A stretch of 64,000 nucleotides of DNA from Homalodisca vitripennis (Eukaryota > Arthropoda > Insecta > Hemiptera > Cicadellidae), in NCBI RefSeq assembly GCF_021130785.1, contig NC_060213.1:61722001-61786000 (forward strand). The letters run 5' to 3'. This document shows, in pieces, positions 32,636-45,350 of this stretch. The stretch's first letter is position 1. Every line of letters begins with the position of its first letter. The notes under the pieces are model-generated. The model did no database searches, had not been told where the DNA came from, and saw only the letters and a list, made by a program, of their open reading frames with translations. The translations under genes were made by a program, and so were the position numbers.

Positions 32636-33111
32636 CTAGCTGTATCCTGCGGCTTCGCACGCTTTTCGTAAGCTTTGCCCGTGTATGTGCACTTCTGATT
32701 CAAGTGAATGATATTTCCAGTGCCGTTGTCGAGTTTGTCTTGTTGCCACGATCAAGAAAATCTGTGTATGTTTATAGCCATCATACACTTACATGTAATT
32801 TATTATAAAGTGGTATAACACTCAAACTTTAAGTTCAATCAGAAATTTATCTTCAAGACAAATATACATCATAACTTCAATATAGTGTTTGGTTATTTAT
32901 TATACATAACTGTCTCGTAATTGCAGTTTTTAGTGTGCAGGTGCTTTGAAAACTTGTATCTTTTGCAGCACTGCCTGGTGGCGAATTACATCAATGGGCA
33001 TAGTATATAAACCTTCTCTGTGGAAAAATACGTATACATACAAATTTTCATAATGGTCGGTTAAATAGTTTACGATTCCATAAAGGACAAACACACAAAC
33101 ATTAATTTATG

Positions 33112-33118
<7 letters not shown>
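32636..33118 (+). mobile_element. RTE-like LINE tail or related SINE, copy 1
   Basis: It starts CTAGCTGTATCCTGCGGCTT and ends with ACGATTCCATAAAGGACAAA followed by a TA microsatellite. This pairing of a GCGGCTTCGCACGC head with a GGACAAACA(C/T)ACAAACATT tail recurs at 35616-36330. Internal landmarks are GTTGCCACGATCAAGAAAAT and GTGGAAAAATACGTATACAT. It has no coding capacity. The class is inferred from the microsatellite tail typical of RTE elements. Confidence 0.65.

Positions 33119-33176
<58 letters not shown>
33119..33176 (+). repeat. TA microsatellite
   Basis: An almost uninterrupted run of TA dinucleotides forms the tail of the preceding element. A similar tract lies at 39269-39320. Confidence 0.97.
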
Positions 33177-34589
33177 TACTAATAACGTATATGGAGAAAC
33201 ATTCTGTTTTTTGATGTAATAAATAAACACGTCGAATTTATTATTGAAGGATGATTTCTCTAGTTAATAAATCCGCAGCTGGCTTAAATTTTGGTATGAG
33301 AAAGACAGAATATTAAGACATTAAAACCACAGGAATTGAAATGTATGACATAGTTATGTAGTAAAACTTATATATGGCTTTGAAGCAAATGCTAGGTTTA
33401 CAGTTAATTAAACGACTATACCTGCTTTTTTAGAACCATAATACCGGAATTACATTTTTATAACAATCTAAATAAACGAAAGAATTCCAGATACAACAAT
33501 TAATTTAGTTTATTGAACAACATTTTTCCAGTTGTTGAAACGATTAAAGGAACCCAAGTAAAACTTTAAAATAATCTAAAGTAATGGATTTTGTGACAAC
33601 TCAAACATGTTTTTACTATGCTATTTAAATTTATTCGATATCTCGAAAACCGATATACAAAAGAATTTGCTTATAGCAAAAGGTTTTGAAAAACGTTCAT
33701 ATTTTTAATGCATGTCAGAACTATGATTTCTTGTACATATCCATAAATAATGGATTTATGGATTTTTTTAAGTGTTAAAGGCCGCCATATTAGATTGAAA
33801 TGGGGTACCAAGCTGGTCAAAAAACAATGAAATAGTGAATTTATTCCAGCATGTAACAACATAACAAAACACAAAAGAATACAACCCGGGGAATAATCAC
33901 TGACCACAATTGTCAGTAATTAGTGGCCATCGTGCTCATGTTACAAACAATATACAAACACGATTGCAGTCCAGTTATCAGCTTAATGCCTGCTATCAAG
34001 GTAGCATGATGTGTCTATCAACTTAGCTGATAAATGTATAAAATCAGGTTTTGAACCAAGTTTCCACTAACAAGGTTGACGCTGAAAACCGTGTGTTCAG
34101 TTCGCTTATAAATTTCCTCAAGTATTTTAGAATGATTGAGTCCTCGACTATTGAGTTGAACTAGTTTCTTGTCTATCAATTGAGGTTACACCGCACGTGT
34201 AATCAAAGTAGCCGTCATGTCGCACACACAGAGAAGTGGGTCAATATGTTAGCTGCACACGATAACCACAGCACTGTATCAGGTAAGTTGCTGCAAGGTA
34301 TGTAAATAGTTGGTCCAAGTTGTACTCTCAGGATATTGCTTGCCCAAGTTACTTACCGCCAGACATACAGTAGACGATAGTGTGCTGTACTGTATGTATT
34401 GCTACAACTTCCTGACAGTCGGGATACATACTTCTATTACAGTGTAGTTTTATATTGTATTTGTTTTCTCCGTAAGCGCTCTATATTACCCCGGTATCAA
34501 AACAAGGGCGGGGGTTTTTGCAATATATTTCCAACCCGCTGACGTTAAACACTTTTTGTATTACTAACTTGCCATGAATAGTTTTGAAA
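33177..34589. other. AT-rich DNA; possible promoter and first exon at 34107-34282
   Basis: TATAAA at 34107-34112 is followed, within about 175 bp, by an ATG (34246) with A at -3, then codons for MLAAHDNHSTVS, then an exact CAG|GTAAGT donor at 34283. Upstream ATGs out of frame weaken the case. Nothing else is recognised. Confidence 0.2.
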
Positions 34590-34900
34590 CTTGTCTGTAC
34601 TTTTTCGTGTTTATTGGTTGAGCGTTAGCGAAACCTATCACTCGTGGGTCTAGAAAAATGTTTTTTTCTGTATACATGATATTTCGAGAACGAACTGACC
34701 AATAGATTTGCATTTTTATGAACCTTCATTTCTATATAGGCAACACCGAGTTCGATGATAGTGCATGTCTATTATACCTTCGATACTCCAATAGGTATTT
34801 GTTTATAGACAAGGAAAAGTTCGAAGATGGTGCATGTCTCTCAATGGGATTTTGATGCGCCTTAACAAAGGCCATCAAAATCATGGCTCACTCATGAGAA
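34590..34900 (-). repeat. Dispersed repeat family with GTTAGCGAA motif, copy 1
   Basis: Reverse-complement matches exist at 39790-40000, 53370-53665 and 54760-54910. Shared blocks, as read here, are TTGGTTGAGCGTTAGCGAAA, ATTTCGAGAACGAACTGACC, CTATATAGGCAACACCGAGT and TCGATGATAGTGCATG. There is no coding capacity. Confidence 0.65.
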
Positions 34901-35403
34901 AATCATGGTTTACTCATGGTGATAGTAAACTAAAAAATTTGTATATTTTATTTAGCTGTAACTCAGGGTTTGGGCAACATCCTTTTTAAGTCTACTAGTT
35001 GGTCTGATTTCTACTGGATATCTTAAGACCTAATAATTGAGCTATGGACTTTAAATCCAGGAATTAAACTTAATTTCTATATAAACAACGCGTTTTATGA
35101 TGGACATGGAGCTGAGCCTTTACACAACCTATCTATCGTCAAAAATATTTTATCCGTACACTGAATTATTTTCATTAACCTTTATTTTTACACAGACAAG
35201 AATTATTCAGATGAATGGATTTGGGGCAGCGTAACTGAAGTCTATTATATAGATGGTTATAGATTTTTTTTACTACAGTTTGCCTGAGAGCTGTAAAATT
35301 TCCTTCTCTGTTTGATTCCCTGCCTGTCTGTCTGTTTGCCCGCAGGACATCTCGAGAATAATACGAACTAGATATTACTATATTTACATATATTTATATA
35401 TTA

Positions 35404-35610
35404 CTAGCGGGCCCGGCGCGCTTTGCTGCGCATTTCAATAATTTTTTGCAAAAGTTGCCCGCGGCTTCGCACGCAATTTCCCGTTGAAAACAGTACACTA
35501 TATTCACTTATTCTTTTTCTATCACATTCTAAACATTGCTGAGATAATTGATAGTCGTTCCATCGTGAGCCTCTTGGGCGTATTATGAAGGTATGTACCA
35601 TATTCCTGCC
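35404..35610 (+). mobile_element. RTE-like LINE or SINE, copy 2 (5' fragment)
   Basis: ACTAGCGGGCCCGGCGCGCT followed by GCCCGCGGCTTCGCACGC is the classic head of this repeat type. It is cut off by the next copy, which starts at about 35616. Confidence 0.6.
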
Positions 35611-35615
35611 TCTAT

Positions 35616-36330
35616 CTAGCTGTTACCCACGGCTTCGCACGCAAATCTTAAGAACCGAAGTCCTTATATTACTTAGTAAATTTTTTTTTTTACTATAATA
35701 AATTTTAGATTAAATTAGTTATATCTCCGATGCCACGATTGAGCTTGCTTTGTTGTCTCGATCGAGAGAATATGTACACACGGAGTTTTGAGAACCATAC
35801 TTCTGTCAAAAAAAAAACAACTAAGGTTGATTTTATAACATTCTTTATATTTGTAGCCAACGTAAGATAGTAATTATGATATCTGCATTGCTCTTCTGAT
35901 CAAGCATGAGCATGGTTTATATTAAATAAATATTGCAGTTAAAGGTGAATTTTTACGTCAAATTTGAATTGTATTATCTGGATAGTAAAGTCTATGTTTA
36001 ACAGTGATTGCAGAAACAGTTTAAACAAAATTTGTCGTTTCTCTTAAGCTTACTCTATGCTTTAAAACTATAAGTGTAATATATGTTTACAAAGAACAGC
36101 TGATTAAAAATTTGAAAAGACGTTAACATATGTTTGCTGCAATGCATTTCTTATGGGTATTTCTGTAACCAGTGGGGCGGAATCCTGAATCGGGAAAGGG
36201 ATGGGCATAGCTTATAAACCTTCTCCGTGGAAAAATACATATACGTACAAATTTTCATCATGATCGGTCCAATAGTTCACGATTCCATAAAGGACAAACA
36301 TACAAACATTCATTTTTATATATATAGAAG
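35616..36330 (+). mobile_element. RTE-like LINE or SINE, copy 3 (full length)
   Basis: It has the same head (CTAGCTGTTACCCACGGCTT) and tail (GATTCCATAAAGGACAAACA followed by TATATATAG) as copy 1, with internal GCCACGATTGAGCTTGC. It is about 715 bp and non-coding. Confidence 0.65.
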
Positions 36331-36433
36331 ATTGCAATCGTCCTCATTGTAGCACTAATTTTGTCTTCATAACTCCACCGAACATAACCCCTGAGCCTAA
36401 AACCACCCAGTTAATATTGCTTTATATATTAAT

Positions 36434-36985
36434 TAGCACTTACTCGCGGCTTCGCCTTCAATTTCTATACAACATTCCGTGTATTTGTTTGAATAGCACA
36501 CACTATTTTAGTAACACTTAAACTATTTTAGATTAATATAGAAGAACTCCTATGACGGTAGTTCATAGTTTTCGTAGTGAAAGCACTTGTGGTGCAATAT
36601 GATAGGATTCTACAATATTTTTTAAGGAATTTGTCATATATCGTGCATCAGGTTTTACAAAGTTTTACATTAAAAGGACCAGAAATTAAACCAAAACTGT
36701 GAGTAATTCTTATATCAGGTTTTACAGTTCTAATTAAATTTCCAACGCATTTGCTATTTTTCCTTGAGAAACTACATAAGTAGACCTATATAATTGTAAT
36801 GAGGTTGGATTCTAAATAGTCCGGGCGTATACCGGAAGCATTTACAAAATAAGAGTAGTTCTATGCTCGTCCTTAGGATCTTAGGAATTTCCATGTAAAA
36901 TTTAATTCCGATCGGTTGAATAGTTTATACGTGAAAACAAAACAAACAAATAAAGGAACTTTCGCATTTACAATATTATTTGGAT
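36434..36985 (+). mobile_element. RTE-like LINE or SINE, copy 4 (diverged)
   Basis: The head CACTTACTCGCGGCTTCGCC and tail GATCGGTTGAATAGTTTATA followed by CAAACAAATAAAGGAAC resemble the family, but internal sequence has drifted. A short TA tract follows near 36992. Confidence 0.5.
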
Positions 36986-36989
36986 TAGG

Positions 36990-39267
36990 ATATATATATA
37001 CATTGTATTTGTAAAGCAGGAGTTAAATAATCTTTGGGACTAGGTGTGCTAAGGTTATTTCATATAGTTCTGCGGTCTGACGCTAGGGCTGCGCTATATA
37101 ACTTATTTTAAATATTTACTACCTGAGCTTTCACTCCATAGAGGGCAGTCCGAGCGCCTACGTTTCCGCTCCTCGATTCATAACATTGGATGAGTTATCT
37201 CTTGCGTAACTAATGCAATCAAAGGGTTTACTTCAAAGGGAGTTAAATTACTTGTTTCCATGTATTATCTGGGTGTGATCAATATATATACGTCGGAGGT
37301 AGAACCCTTTTTAAGCGGCCCGAAATTGTTACACCATAAAGACTTTACGGTTACAAAAATCTCTTGTTTCGAAAAATTCATTTTAGTAAAGGCTGTTGGA
37401 ATGAAATAAAAATAAGGTCATAACTCGCTTTGGCAAATCAATGAACCTCGATAACTTTTGGCAAAAATAGGCCATTACAGCTGGAACTCTAGGTGGGGAA
37501 ACAATAAAAAAGTGCTAATAAAAGGAACAGAAAGGTCGTGTAATAGGAGCACAAGCAGTAACATTAGCTCGAGTTACGGCCCATAACTCTTCAGCCTTCC
37601 ATTCTGTAGATACCCCCGGCGAGCCTGCATCTGTGACCGGTAGTTACAGTACGGTAATAGTAGCAAAACAGGTAATATTTTTAATATACTACTGTTAAAA
37701 AAAAAATAAAAAACTTTATTTTTACAACTTTTTTGATAAACAATTTTTAAAGTCACATCTTTAAAAGGAATTTATTTAACGGAATTAAATTTGCATTTCT
37801 ATTATATTTTTGCCTATCTACTCTTTCTGTTGTTAATAACTTGATCATAGTACGGGGTTTAGAATTTTGTCACTAATAAACTATTTTTTCAGCAATTACC
37901 TTACAATCATAATTTACATCAATTTGGCAAAACCGTACAAGAACAAAAGCACAAAAGGTTATCTATTATCCGAAATCTTAATGAATTTTAATTCAATAAA
38001 GTTGTTTATTCATTAAAATAAATTTAATAACGAAAGTTAAGGAATAAAGTTTTCAGTTTATTCCCTTTCAGCGTTTATTTAAGTATAAAAATGGAAGTAA
38101 AGCAATGGACAGCTAATAGTATTTATAAGCTACTCTGTAGTTTTTAACTGAAAAGTTTATAAAGCGAGACTGGAGAGTTCTATGAAATGTTTAAATATAT
38201 TAAGTAAATGTTTCACTCTTGAGAGAGCTTTGGCATTCTTTCCGTGAGGATCTCAATAGTAAGCTATTTTCATTTTTTAAGTAATTACGAAATTTGTGTC
38301 TATTTTAAGTCTGCGAATTAATATATTCTATTTAATTGTGTTGTTCTTTTAATTGTAGAACGTTGTGTATTGTATAACATTAGAATCCAATAAACAATAT
38401 TCATTTTTTGTTTTGGATGTAAATCTTGTGCTAAGCGCCTGCAAAAGATGCACAGCAATATGAGTACATTAATGTAGAGTGTGTAGGGTAGTATAAAAAT
38501 AAGGCATTTTAACAGATTATTACAATTATTATTGATTTCCGTATAATAACTATTATATATATATATATTTGTAAGCCAGAATCTCAAATGAACGCTTTAA
38601 GAGAAGTAAATGATATTTTACTTATGAAATGCACTTGCAAGAAGCTAATGCTAAATTTTGAAGCCTGTTGATAAACGGTCTCGTTTTTATAACAAAATAT
38701 AGGTGTAACAAAATATTTACGGAATATTGCAGCAGTAAGATATACATATTTTTAGTATTAACAATTTTTTTATTCAAATTTTAAGTTATTGTCATGCGTA
38801 ATTCATGCTTGTTAATTACCAATTCGTCACATTGTTTCCGTTTTCACCTACAGATACACCTACACATACCGACAGATTGTGGATATCTCTTTGTAAATTG
38901 ACTTGTCCGAACACGTTAGTTCTAAGAATTTCAATTCAGTTACCACTTATTTTTATAACCACGTTACCACGAATTATAATATTTATGTTATAAATTAAAA
39001 TATGTAACTATTGCAAACCACTTATTGTTTTCTGTATTAATGATTTAAGCTAAATATTTGCGATTACTATTTTATATTAATACTTAAATCACAGATATTA
39101 TCTCTAAAGATTATTTGAAAAGATTTTTTATGTCGATATCATCACTTAATGCTGCCAGTCACCTGATTTGTTTAAGATATAGCAAGTATAAAATCTGTAC
39201 AAAATAGTAGTTACAGCCTACTCTCAACTTCCCGTTTCAAAATTGTTGCGGTACATTTATCTTGAAA

Positions 39268-39322
<55 letters not shown>

Positions 39323-39640
39323 CGTATTGTATCAAGGCAGAAGTACGCTAGAGCACGCGTTGCGTAACAGGAATCGCTGAAGTTGCGTGCAAAATGTCAG
39401 GTTTAAAACATTTCATTTGGATCTGTTGCTATTTAACGTCATATGGAGTTAAAATGTTGTGTTAAAATGTCATATGACGGTATTTAAATTCATCTAAGTA
39501 AGTGCTCTTCTTATGGGAAAAACTATTATTCCGTAAACATTATTCTATGAGGAATTTCACTATCCAAGATGCTATCGTCAAATGTGTTTGGCATCTAAGA
39601 TGTTGAATAGCTTCTTGGGTTAAATTAAAAATTATTGGAC
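36990..39640. other. AT-rich DNA; TA microsatellite at 39269-39320
   Basis: No gene is recognised. A second long TA run is present at 39269-39320 and a shorter one near 38552. Confidence 0.2.
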
Positions 39641-39652
39641 CGTTAATTGAGC

Positions 39653-39755
39653 GTTTCATTTTGTACTAAAATGAAACATTGAGATTTATACAATATTTCA
39701 AGACATATTGAACAAACATAACAAGGTACCGATACGATGTACCTTGTTATGTTTG
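39653..39755. repeat. Two adjacent perfect hairpins
   Basis: Hairpin 1 is GTTTCATTTT/AAAATGAAAC (39653-39677, 5-nt loop). Hairpin 2 has a perfect 17-bp stem CAAACATAACAAGGTAC/GTACCTTGTTATGTTTG (39713-39729 and 39739-39755, 9-nt loop). Their perfection stands out from the decayed surroundings. Confidence 0.75.
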
Positions 39756-39789
39756 GTCACACATAACGAACATAAGCTTGGATGTAGCT

Positions 39790-40000
39790 ATAATCTGTGC
39801 TTGCCAGATTTGTCACATTGTGTACCTGTTTGGTTACACTCTGCGATTTTCTCGTTTCCATCATGGTTATCCATAAGACCAATGTAAACATGTTAGCTAA
39901 GGTCCCATGGAGTGACATGCCCCATCATGAAACTCGAAGTTGCTTATATAAAGATAAAGTTTCATACAGAATTGGAGTTGTGTACGTCAGTTTTGTCGAG
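39790..40000 (+). repeat. Dispersed repeat family, copy 2
   Basis: CTCTGCGATTTTCTCGTTTC, ATGTAAACATGTTAGCTAAG and GAAGTTGCTTATATAAAG align with 53555-53665 in the same orientation. Confidence 0.55.
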
Positions 40001-40499
40001 TGATAAGCTTCACTAAGGCTCAGTCTATAAGATCAGCCGATTAGAATCAAGCTAAAGAATCAACTGATTACTAGTGCTAAAGTATTTAATCATTTTTATT
40101 TAATTCGTTGTTAAAAACATTACAACACTACATATCAATAACCACAAAATAAAAACCCCTTTTTATATTTTTATATTGTTTGTTTATTACTTTATCAGAT
40201 AACACGTCGTTTTAATCCATGTACACGCGACACATGCCCTGGATAGCTCCATGTACATGAATACAAATCAGGCTGTATGGCTCTGTGTTCTGTATGCTAA
40301 TGACGTTTATTTACATAATATGTGTATTACCCGGCTACTACCCGCTATTAGAACTACCCTGTGTCACGCTGCTCTCTTTGTGTACCTTCTTTTCCTCTGC
40401 CTCACATTTACTCACCGTAGAAACTGTCAACATTCTTGTCGTACTTGTTTTGTGCACGACTTAACACATTCTTTGTTTACAAATCGTGTTTTGATGGTG

Positions 40500-40860
40500 G
40501 AAGGATAACGAAGGTATCAGGATGTTTCTGGACATTTGCCCTCTTCATCAGTAACACTACGTTTCGAAATCTGTAATCTGATCTCTTCCTCAGGTTGATA
40601 ACCGACCTAACGCGTAACAACATTACAGAGCGTTGACATGCGTAAATCAAGGATGTACAACACACATTTTATGTGTCAACTCAATACGAACTATAACTAA
40701 AAGATGTACTTAATAAACAGAACAAGTCACAAAGTTTTTGCGCTCAATGATCAGCGACTAACAACCCTGTTACTATTTGTTAAGTCAACGTTTAAGAGTA
40801 ATGTTACTTATCTCTTGTATCAACAAACGTTGGTAAACTTTCACAGAATCCTGTTACGTA
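40500..40860 (-). mobile_element. Penelope-like repeat with hammerhead-like motif (CUGAGGA variant)
   Basis: GGATGTTTCTGGACATTTGC and AGTAACACTACGTTTCG match the 24850 copy. The motif on the minus strand (40593-40561) is CTGAGGA, A, GAGATC, 8-nt loop, GATTTC, GAAAC; one G-U pair keeps all six stem II pairs. It is truncated and diverged to the right. Confidence 0.65.
40561..40593 (-). ncRNA. Hammerhead ribozyme-like motif
   Basis: It has the same 33-nt length and layout as 24915-24947, with a different base at the variable core position and a wobble substitution that preserves stem II. Confidence 0.45.
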
Positions 40861-40869
40861 ACTCAACGT

Positions 40870-41839
40870 AGTTTTAAAGATGTATGTTGAAAATCATTCA
40901 CTAGTAAATAATCTTAATTCCAATTGAAATGCAAGAAATTTTCATCATTTCGAAGTCCTTAACAATATTGCATTAGCAAATGAAACCAAAGTTCTCTTAT
41001 CCAAAAGAAGTGTTTATATAGATCGGTAACGATCGCACCTTGTAGGAATTTCCGGTGACGGCCTGTCAACATCCGGTTGAATGTCACCCCAACTCACCCC
41101 TAACAACCCTCAACCCCAATACAATAATCTCTATTGTACGTCACATAATCGGATTTTTCACCCTCATGGTCATACACAGAACGAAATTAGTCTTCATTCG
41201 TAAACATAAAATTGTTACTCCAAATAGAAATAATTCACTGAAAACTTATTAACAGTGTGTGTATAAAACAAATCCGTTTTGTAAATCAGTCTATAAAACC
41301 AAATTTCATATTAGTGAACCTTTTGTTTATATCAGTTCTGTAAATATCAAGTACGAGCTTTAGTTTACTACTAGAATATAGGAAGTCTCGTATGGAAACA
41401 AAGGAAACCTATCAGTGAATTAATTGAAATACTTATATTATTATTTTTGTATTCCTCTGAACAACAGGTTTGAATTATTCCTTTACGGAAGGAAACGTTG
41501 TAGACAAATCTTTATTGAACTATATGAAATTTTGTCTCCAATACTATAAAATGAGTGTTATTATAATCACATAGCAAATTTTATTGTACTTATATAGTAC
41601 ATAAAACTTATCCAAATGCAACCCATTTTAATAAAAATTAAAGTGAATTTAAAGATAATTTGTTAATGTTAACTAAAACAATATAACGGCCACGTCTGTA
41701 ACAGACGTGAAATTACTACTTAGCGTAGTAAGCTGTTTTGAAGTAAGGATGAAATATTTTACATGATTAATGTGACTGGATACTGTATTTATAAACAAGG
41801 GTGTTTAATTAATCGAATGAAAATACTGTAATATGTTTT
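40870..41839. other. AT-rich DNA without recognised features
   Basis: A small GC-richer patch lies near 41030-41120. No gene is recognised. Confidence 0.2.
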
Positions 41840-43455
41840 GCAATGAAAGGGTTATTTACCTGTACTATAGCCAGCGAGGTGTTGCTATATAATGCTATCA
41901 CTACCGCATCCAGGAGTAGGTACATGATTGACAAAGATCTCATTGCTTCACTAACTAGACATCGGCAATGAAAGGGTTAATTACCTTTACTATAGCCAGT
42001 GAGGTGTTGCTATATAATGCTTTCACTACCGCTATATCCAGGAGTAGATACATGATTGACAAAGATCTCATTGCTTCATTAACTAGACATCGGCAATGAA
42101 AGGGTTATTTACCTGTACTATAGCCAGTGAGGTGTGGCTATGTAATCCTTTCACTACTATATCCAGGAGTAGATACATGATTGACAAAGATCTCATTGCT
42201 TCATTAACTAGACATCGGGAATGAAAGGGTTAATTACCTGTACTATAGCCAGTGAGGTGTTGCTATATAACCATTTCACTACTATATCCAGGAGTAGATA
42301 CATGATTGACATGATCTCATTGATCCACAAACTAGACATCGGCAATGAAAGGGTTAATTACCTGTACTATAGCCAGTGAGGTGTTGCTACATAATCCTTT
42401 CACTACTATATCCAGGAGTAGATACATGATTGACAATGAACCCAACGATCCACAAACTAGACATCGGCAATGAAAGGGTTAATTACCTGTACTATAGCCA
42501 GTGAGGTGTTGCTACATAATCCTTTCACTACTATATCCAGGAGTAGATACATGATTGACAATGAACCCAACGATCCACAAACTAGACATCGGCAATGAAA
42601 GGGTTAATTACCTGTACTATAGCCAGTGAGGTGTTGCTATATAATCCTTTCACTACTATATCCAGGAGTAGATACATGATTGACAATGAACCCAACGATC
42701 CACAAACTAGACATCGGCAATGAAAGGGTTAATTACCTGTACTATAGCCAGTGAGGTGTTGCTATATAATCCTTTCACTACTATATCCAGGAGTAGATAC
42801 ATGATTGACAATGAACCCAACGATCCACAAACTAGACATCGGCAATGAAAAGGGTTAATTACCTGTACTATAGCCAGTGAGGTGTTGCTATATAACCATT
42901 TCACTACCATATCCAGGAGTAGATACATGATTGACAATGAACCCAACGATCCACAAACTAGACATCGGCAATGAAAGGGTTAATTACCTGTACTATAGCC
43001 AGTGAGGTGTTGCTACATAATCCTTTCACTACTATATCCAGGAGTAGATACATGATTGACAATGAACCCAACGATCCACAAACTAGACATCGGCAATGAA
43101 AGGGTTAATTACCTGTACTATAGCCAGTGAGGTGTTGCTACATAATCCTTTCACTACTATATCCAGGAGTAGATACATGATTTACAATGAACCCAACGAT
43201 CCACAAACTAGACATCGGCAATGAAAGGGTTAATTACCTGTACTATAGCCAGTGAGGTGTTGCTACATAATCCTTTCACTACTATATCCAGGAGTAGATA
43301 CATGATTGACAATGAACCCAACGATCCACAAACTAGACATCGGCAATGAAAGGGTTAATTACCTGTACTATAGCCAGTGAGGTGTTGCTATATAACCATT
43401 TCACTACCATATCTATGAGTAGATACATGATTGACAATGAACCCAACGATCCATA
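41840..43455. repeat. 125-bp satellite array, 13 units
   Basis: Units start GCAATGAAAGGGTTAATTAC at 41840, 41965, 42093, 42218, 42342, 42467, 42592, 42717, 42842, 42968, 43093, 43218 and 43343. They contain TATAGCCAGTGAGGTGTTGC, TATCCAGGAGTAGATACATG and a variable 3' part. The first four units end in GATCTCATTGCTTCATTAAC; later ones end in AACCCAACGATCCACAAAC. The unit at 42218-42341 has a mixed 3' part. It is unrelated to the 96-bp and 152-bp satellites. Confidence 0.97.
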
Positions 43456-44930
43456 TTTATATTGGTCTTACCATGATGGGAACGAGTAAATCGTAGAATA
43501 AATAAATTTGTGACAATTAGAGTACACTATTACAACAAACTTTACGTTGGCATTGAAAAGGATAACAAGTTGTGTATTAAAAAACTTGAATGGTTCACAT
43601 TAAATATTCGACATACAAACCGAATATTGGCAATAAAATAACATCTTATATTAAGTTATGGTTGTGTTTATATATAACGTAGAGGTTGACATGTATTAGA
43701 CAAAAAATTAAAGTTGTGTAGTGTTCAATTGTTAATTTTTAAAAACACTAATGGACCATTTTTAATTAAATATGTTGTATAGAAGTATTTATATGTATAG
43801 AACATATGTATTTATATTTGATTAAAACGTACAGGAAAGAGTGACATCACTATATTACACATGCATAAAGAGAATAATCCAAGTTGAATATATAAGAGTT
43901 CGCAGAAAACGCACTATGTCCCAAGCATTAAATATATTTGCTCACCCAAAACTGTTTTATTGTCGTGAGCGACCGTGCAGTTATTTCTCTCACACAACTC
44001 ACGTAGGTTTCGACAGCTGAGGTGGTTCCAAAATATCTTGTAGTGGTTACACACAAACATACGCGGGCGCGCCTACAACTCACTCGATTGATGGCATGAT
44101 ACAATTATTCTATCGTACTGCATAATAAAAAATGTTTCACCCCGCAACACTGGTTGTATTTTAATTTTTATAAAATATTAGTTTGTATATAACACTTCTG
44201 AAATTAAATACAAATTACTTTCACAAAATGTGACAAAATTTTAAGATGTGCCTTGGATTATTGTTTAGTAATTAATTTAATATGCCAATTAAACAATTTA
44301 AATATTTTTTGTTTAAACTATTTCCATACGAACGTGTATATAATTTCGACTTTGAACGACTTCGAAGGTCTATAATCCAAACACGATTTATTTACTAACT
44401 ATGAGTGTTAGAAAATAAAATAATAAATTTCAATAAAAGATTAATATCAATTTCTTGGCGGCTGAACACCCAAGAATGTTTAATGAGGTAATGCTCACAG
44501 ACAAACGACTTACTTGACCAGGCTTAACCCCATGTGATTGTTTTTGGATTCTTTGTATTGTTTTATCTCGTTCCCTCAGGTCTTAGATACATTACAATAA
44601 AGCCAGAGAGTATGTAAAGACGATAACCAATCCTGAAGGAAATGTATGCATATTAAGTGGTTATTTTTAGAAAGTTTGTAACTGATGCCAAAAAATGGTG
44701 CAATAGAAAGGGTATAAATATTTACCCTTTACCCTATGCGTATGGTAAATATTCATAATGACATAGTAAGGGTTGGCATACTTTTTAACTAAGTATGAAC
44801 TAAAATGATGGGTTATAAAATTATATACAAGTTGAGAAAACAATTAATTATAAATTATAAATATGGACGCAATTACGTATGGGCTACTGTAATAAAAGTA
44901 TTTTTATTAAAATATCTAAATAAGTACCTT
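43456..44930. other. AT-rich DNA; small GC-rich spot near 44060
   Basis: No gene or repeat is recognised. Confidence 0.2.
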
Positions 44931-44969
44931 ACAGTGAGTTGTATTCTATATGACATGTATCATGACATA

Positions 44970-45350
44970 TTTACATTTTAACATAGCATTAGCCTTAATT
45001 AGTTTTACAATCTACTAGAGAGATTTAAATTGAGACATCAAAGTCCATTTTTCACTAAACCTATATTTTGGAGCAGCTAACAAGTTGTCCGGTATTTTAC
45101 CTCAGCAGTGATAATAATACATTGTAAAACGATGTTTATGATTTCCCCATGTTAATTGATAAAACGCAGTTTAAAGAAACGTCAATGAAATATACCGTAT
45201 AGTATCTTATTCTACGGGTAACCATAAAACTAGACAACAAATTCATATATCCGTGATAACATAGCATTAACCCAATTAAGAATAATTATCTAATTCTTTA
45301 AATTGAAACATCAAAGTACACTTTTCACTAGACCTATATTTTGAGAGCAA
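44970..45350 (+). repeat. Direct duplication in the flank of the 152-bp satellite element
   Basis: About 44975-45080 and 45255-45350 share AACATAGCATTA, TTTAAATTGA.ACATCAAAGT and TTTTCACTA.ACCTATATTTT in the same order. Confidence 0.7.

Noticed and set aside
42707..42946. 79-codon minus frame with an internal repeat
   Set aside because: It is the 125-bp satellite read across two units; the unit length is not a multiple of three and the frame closes.
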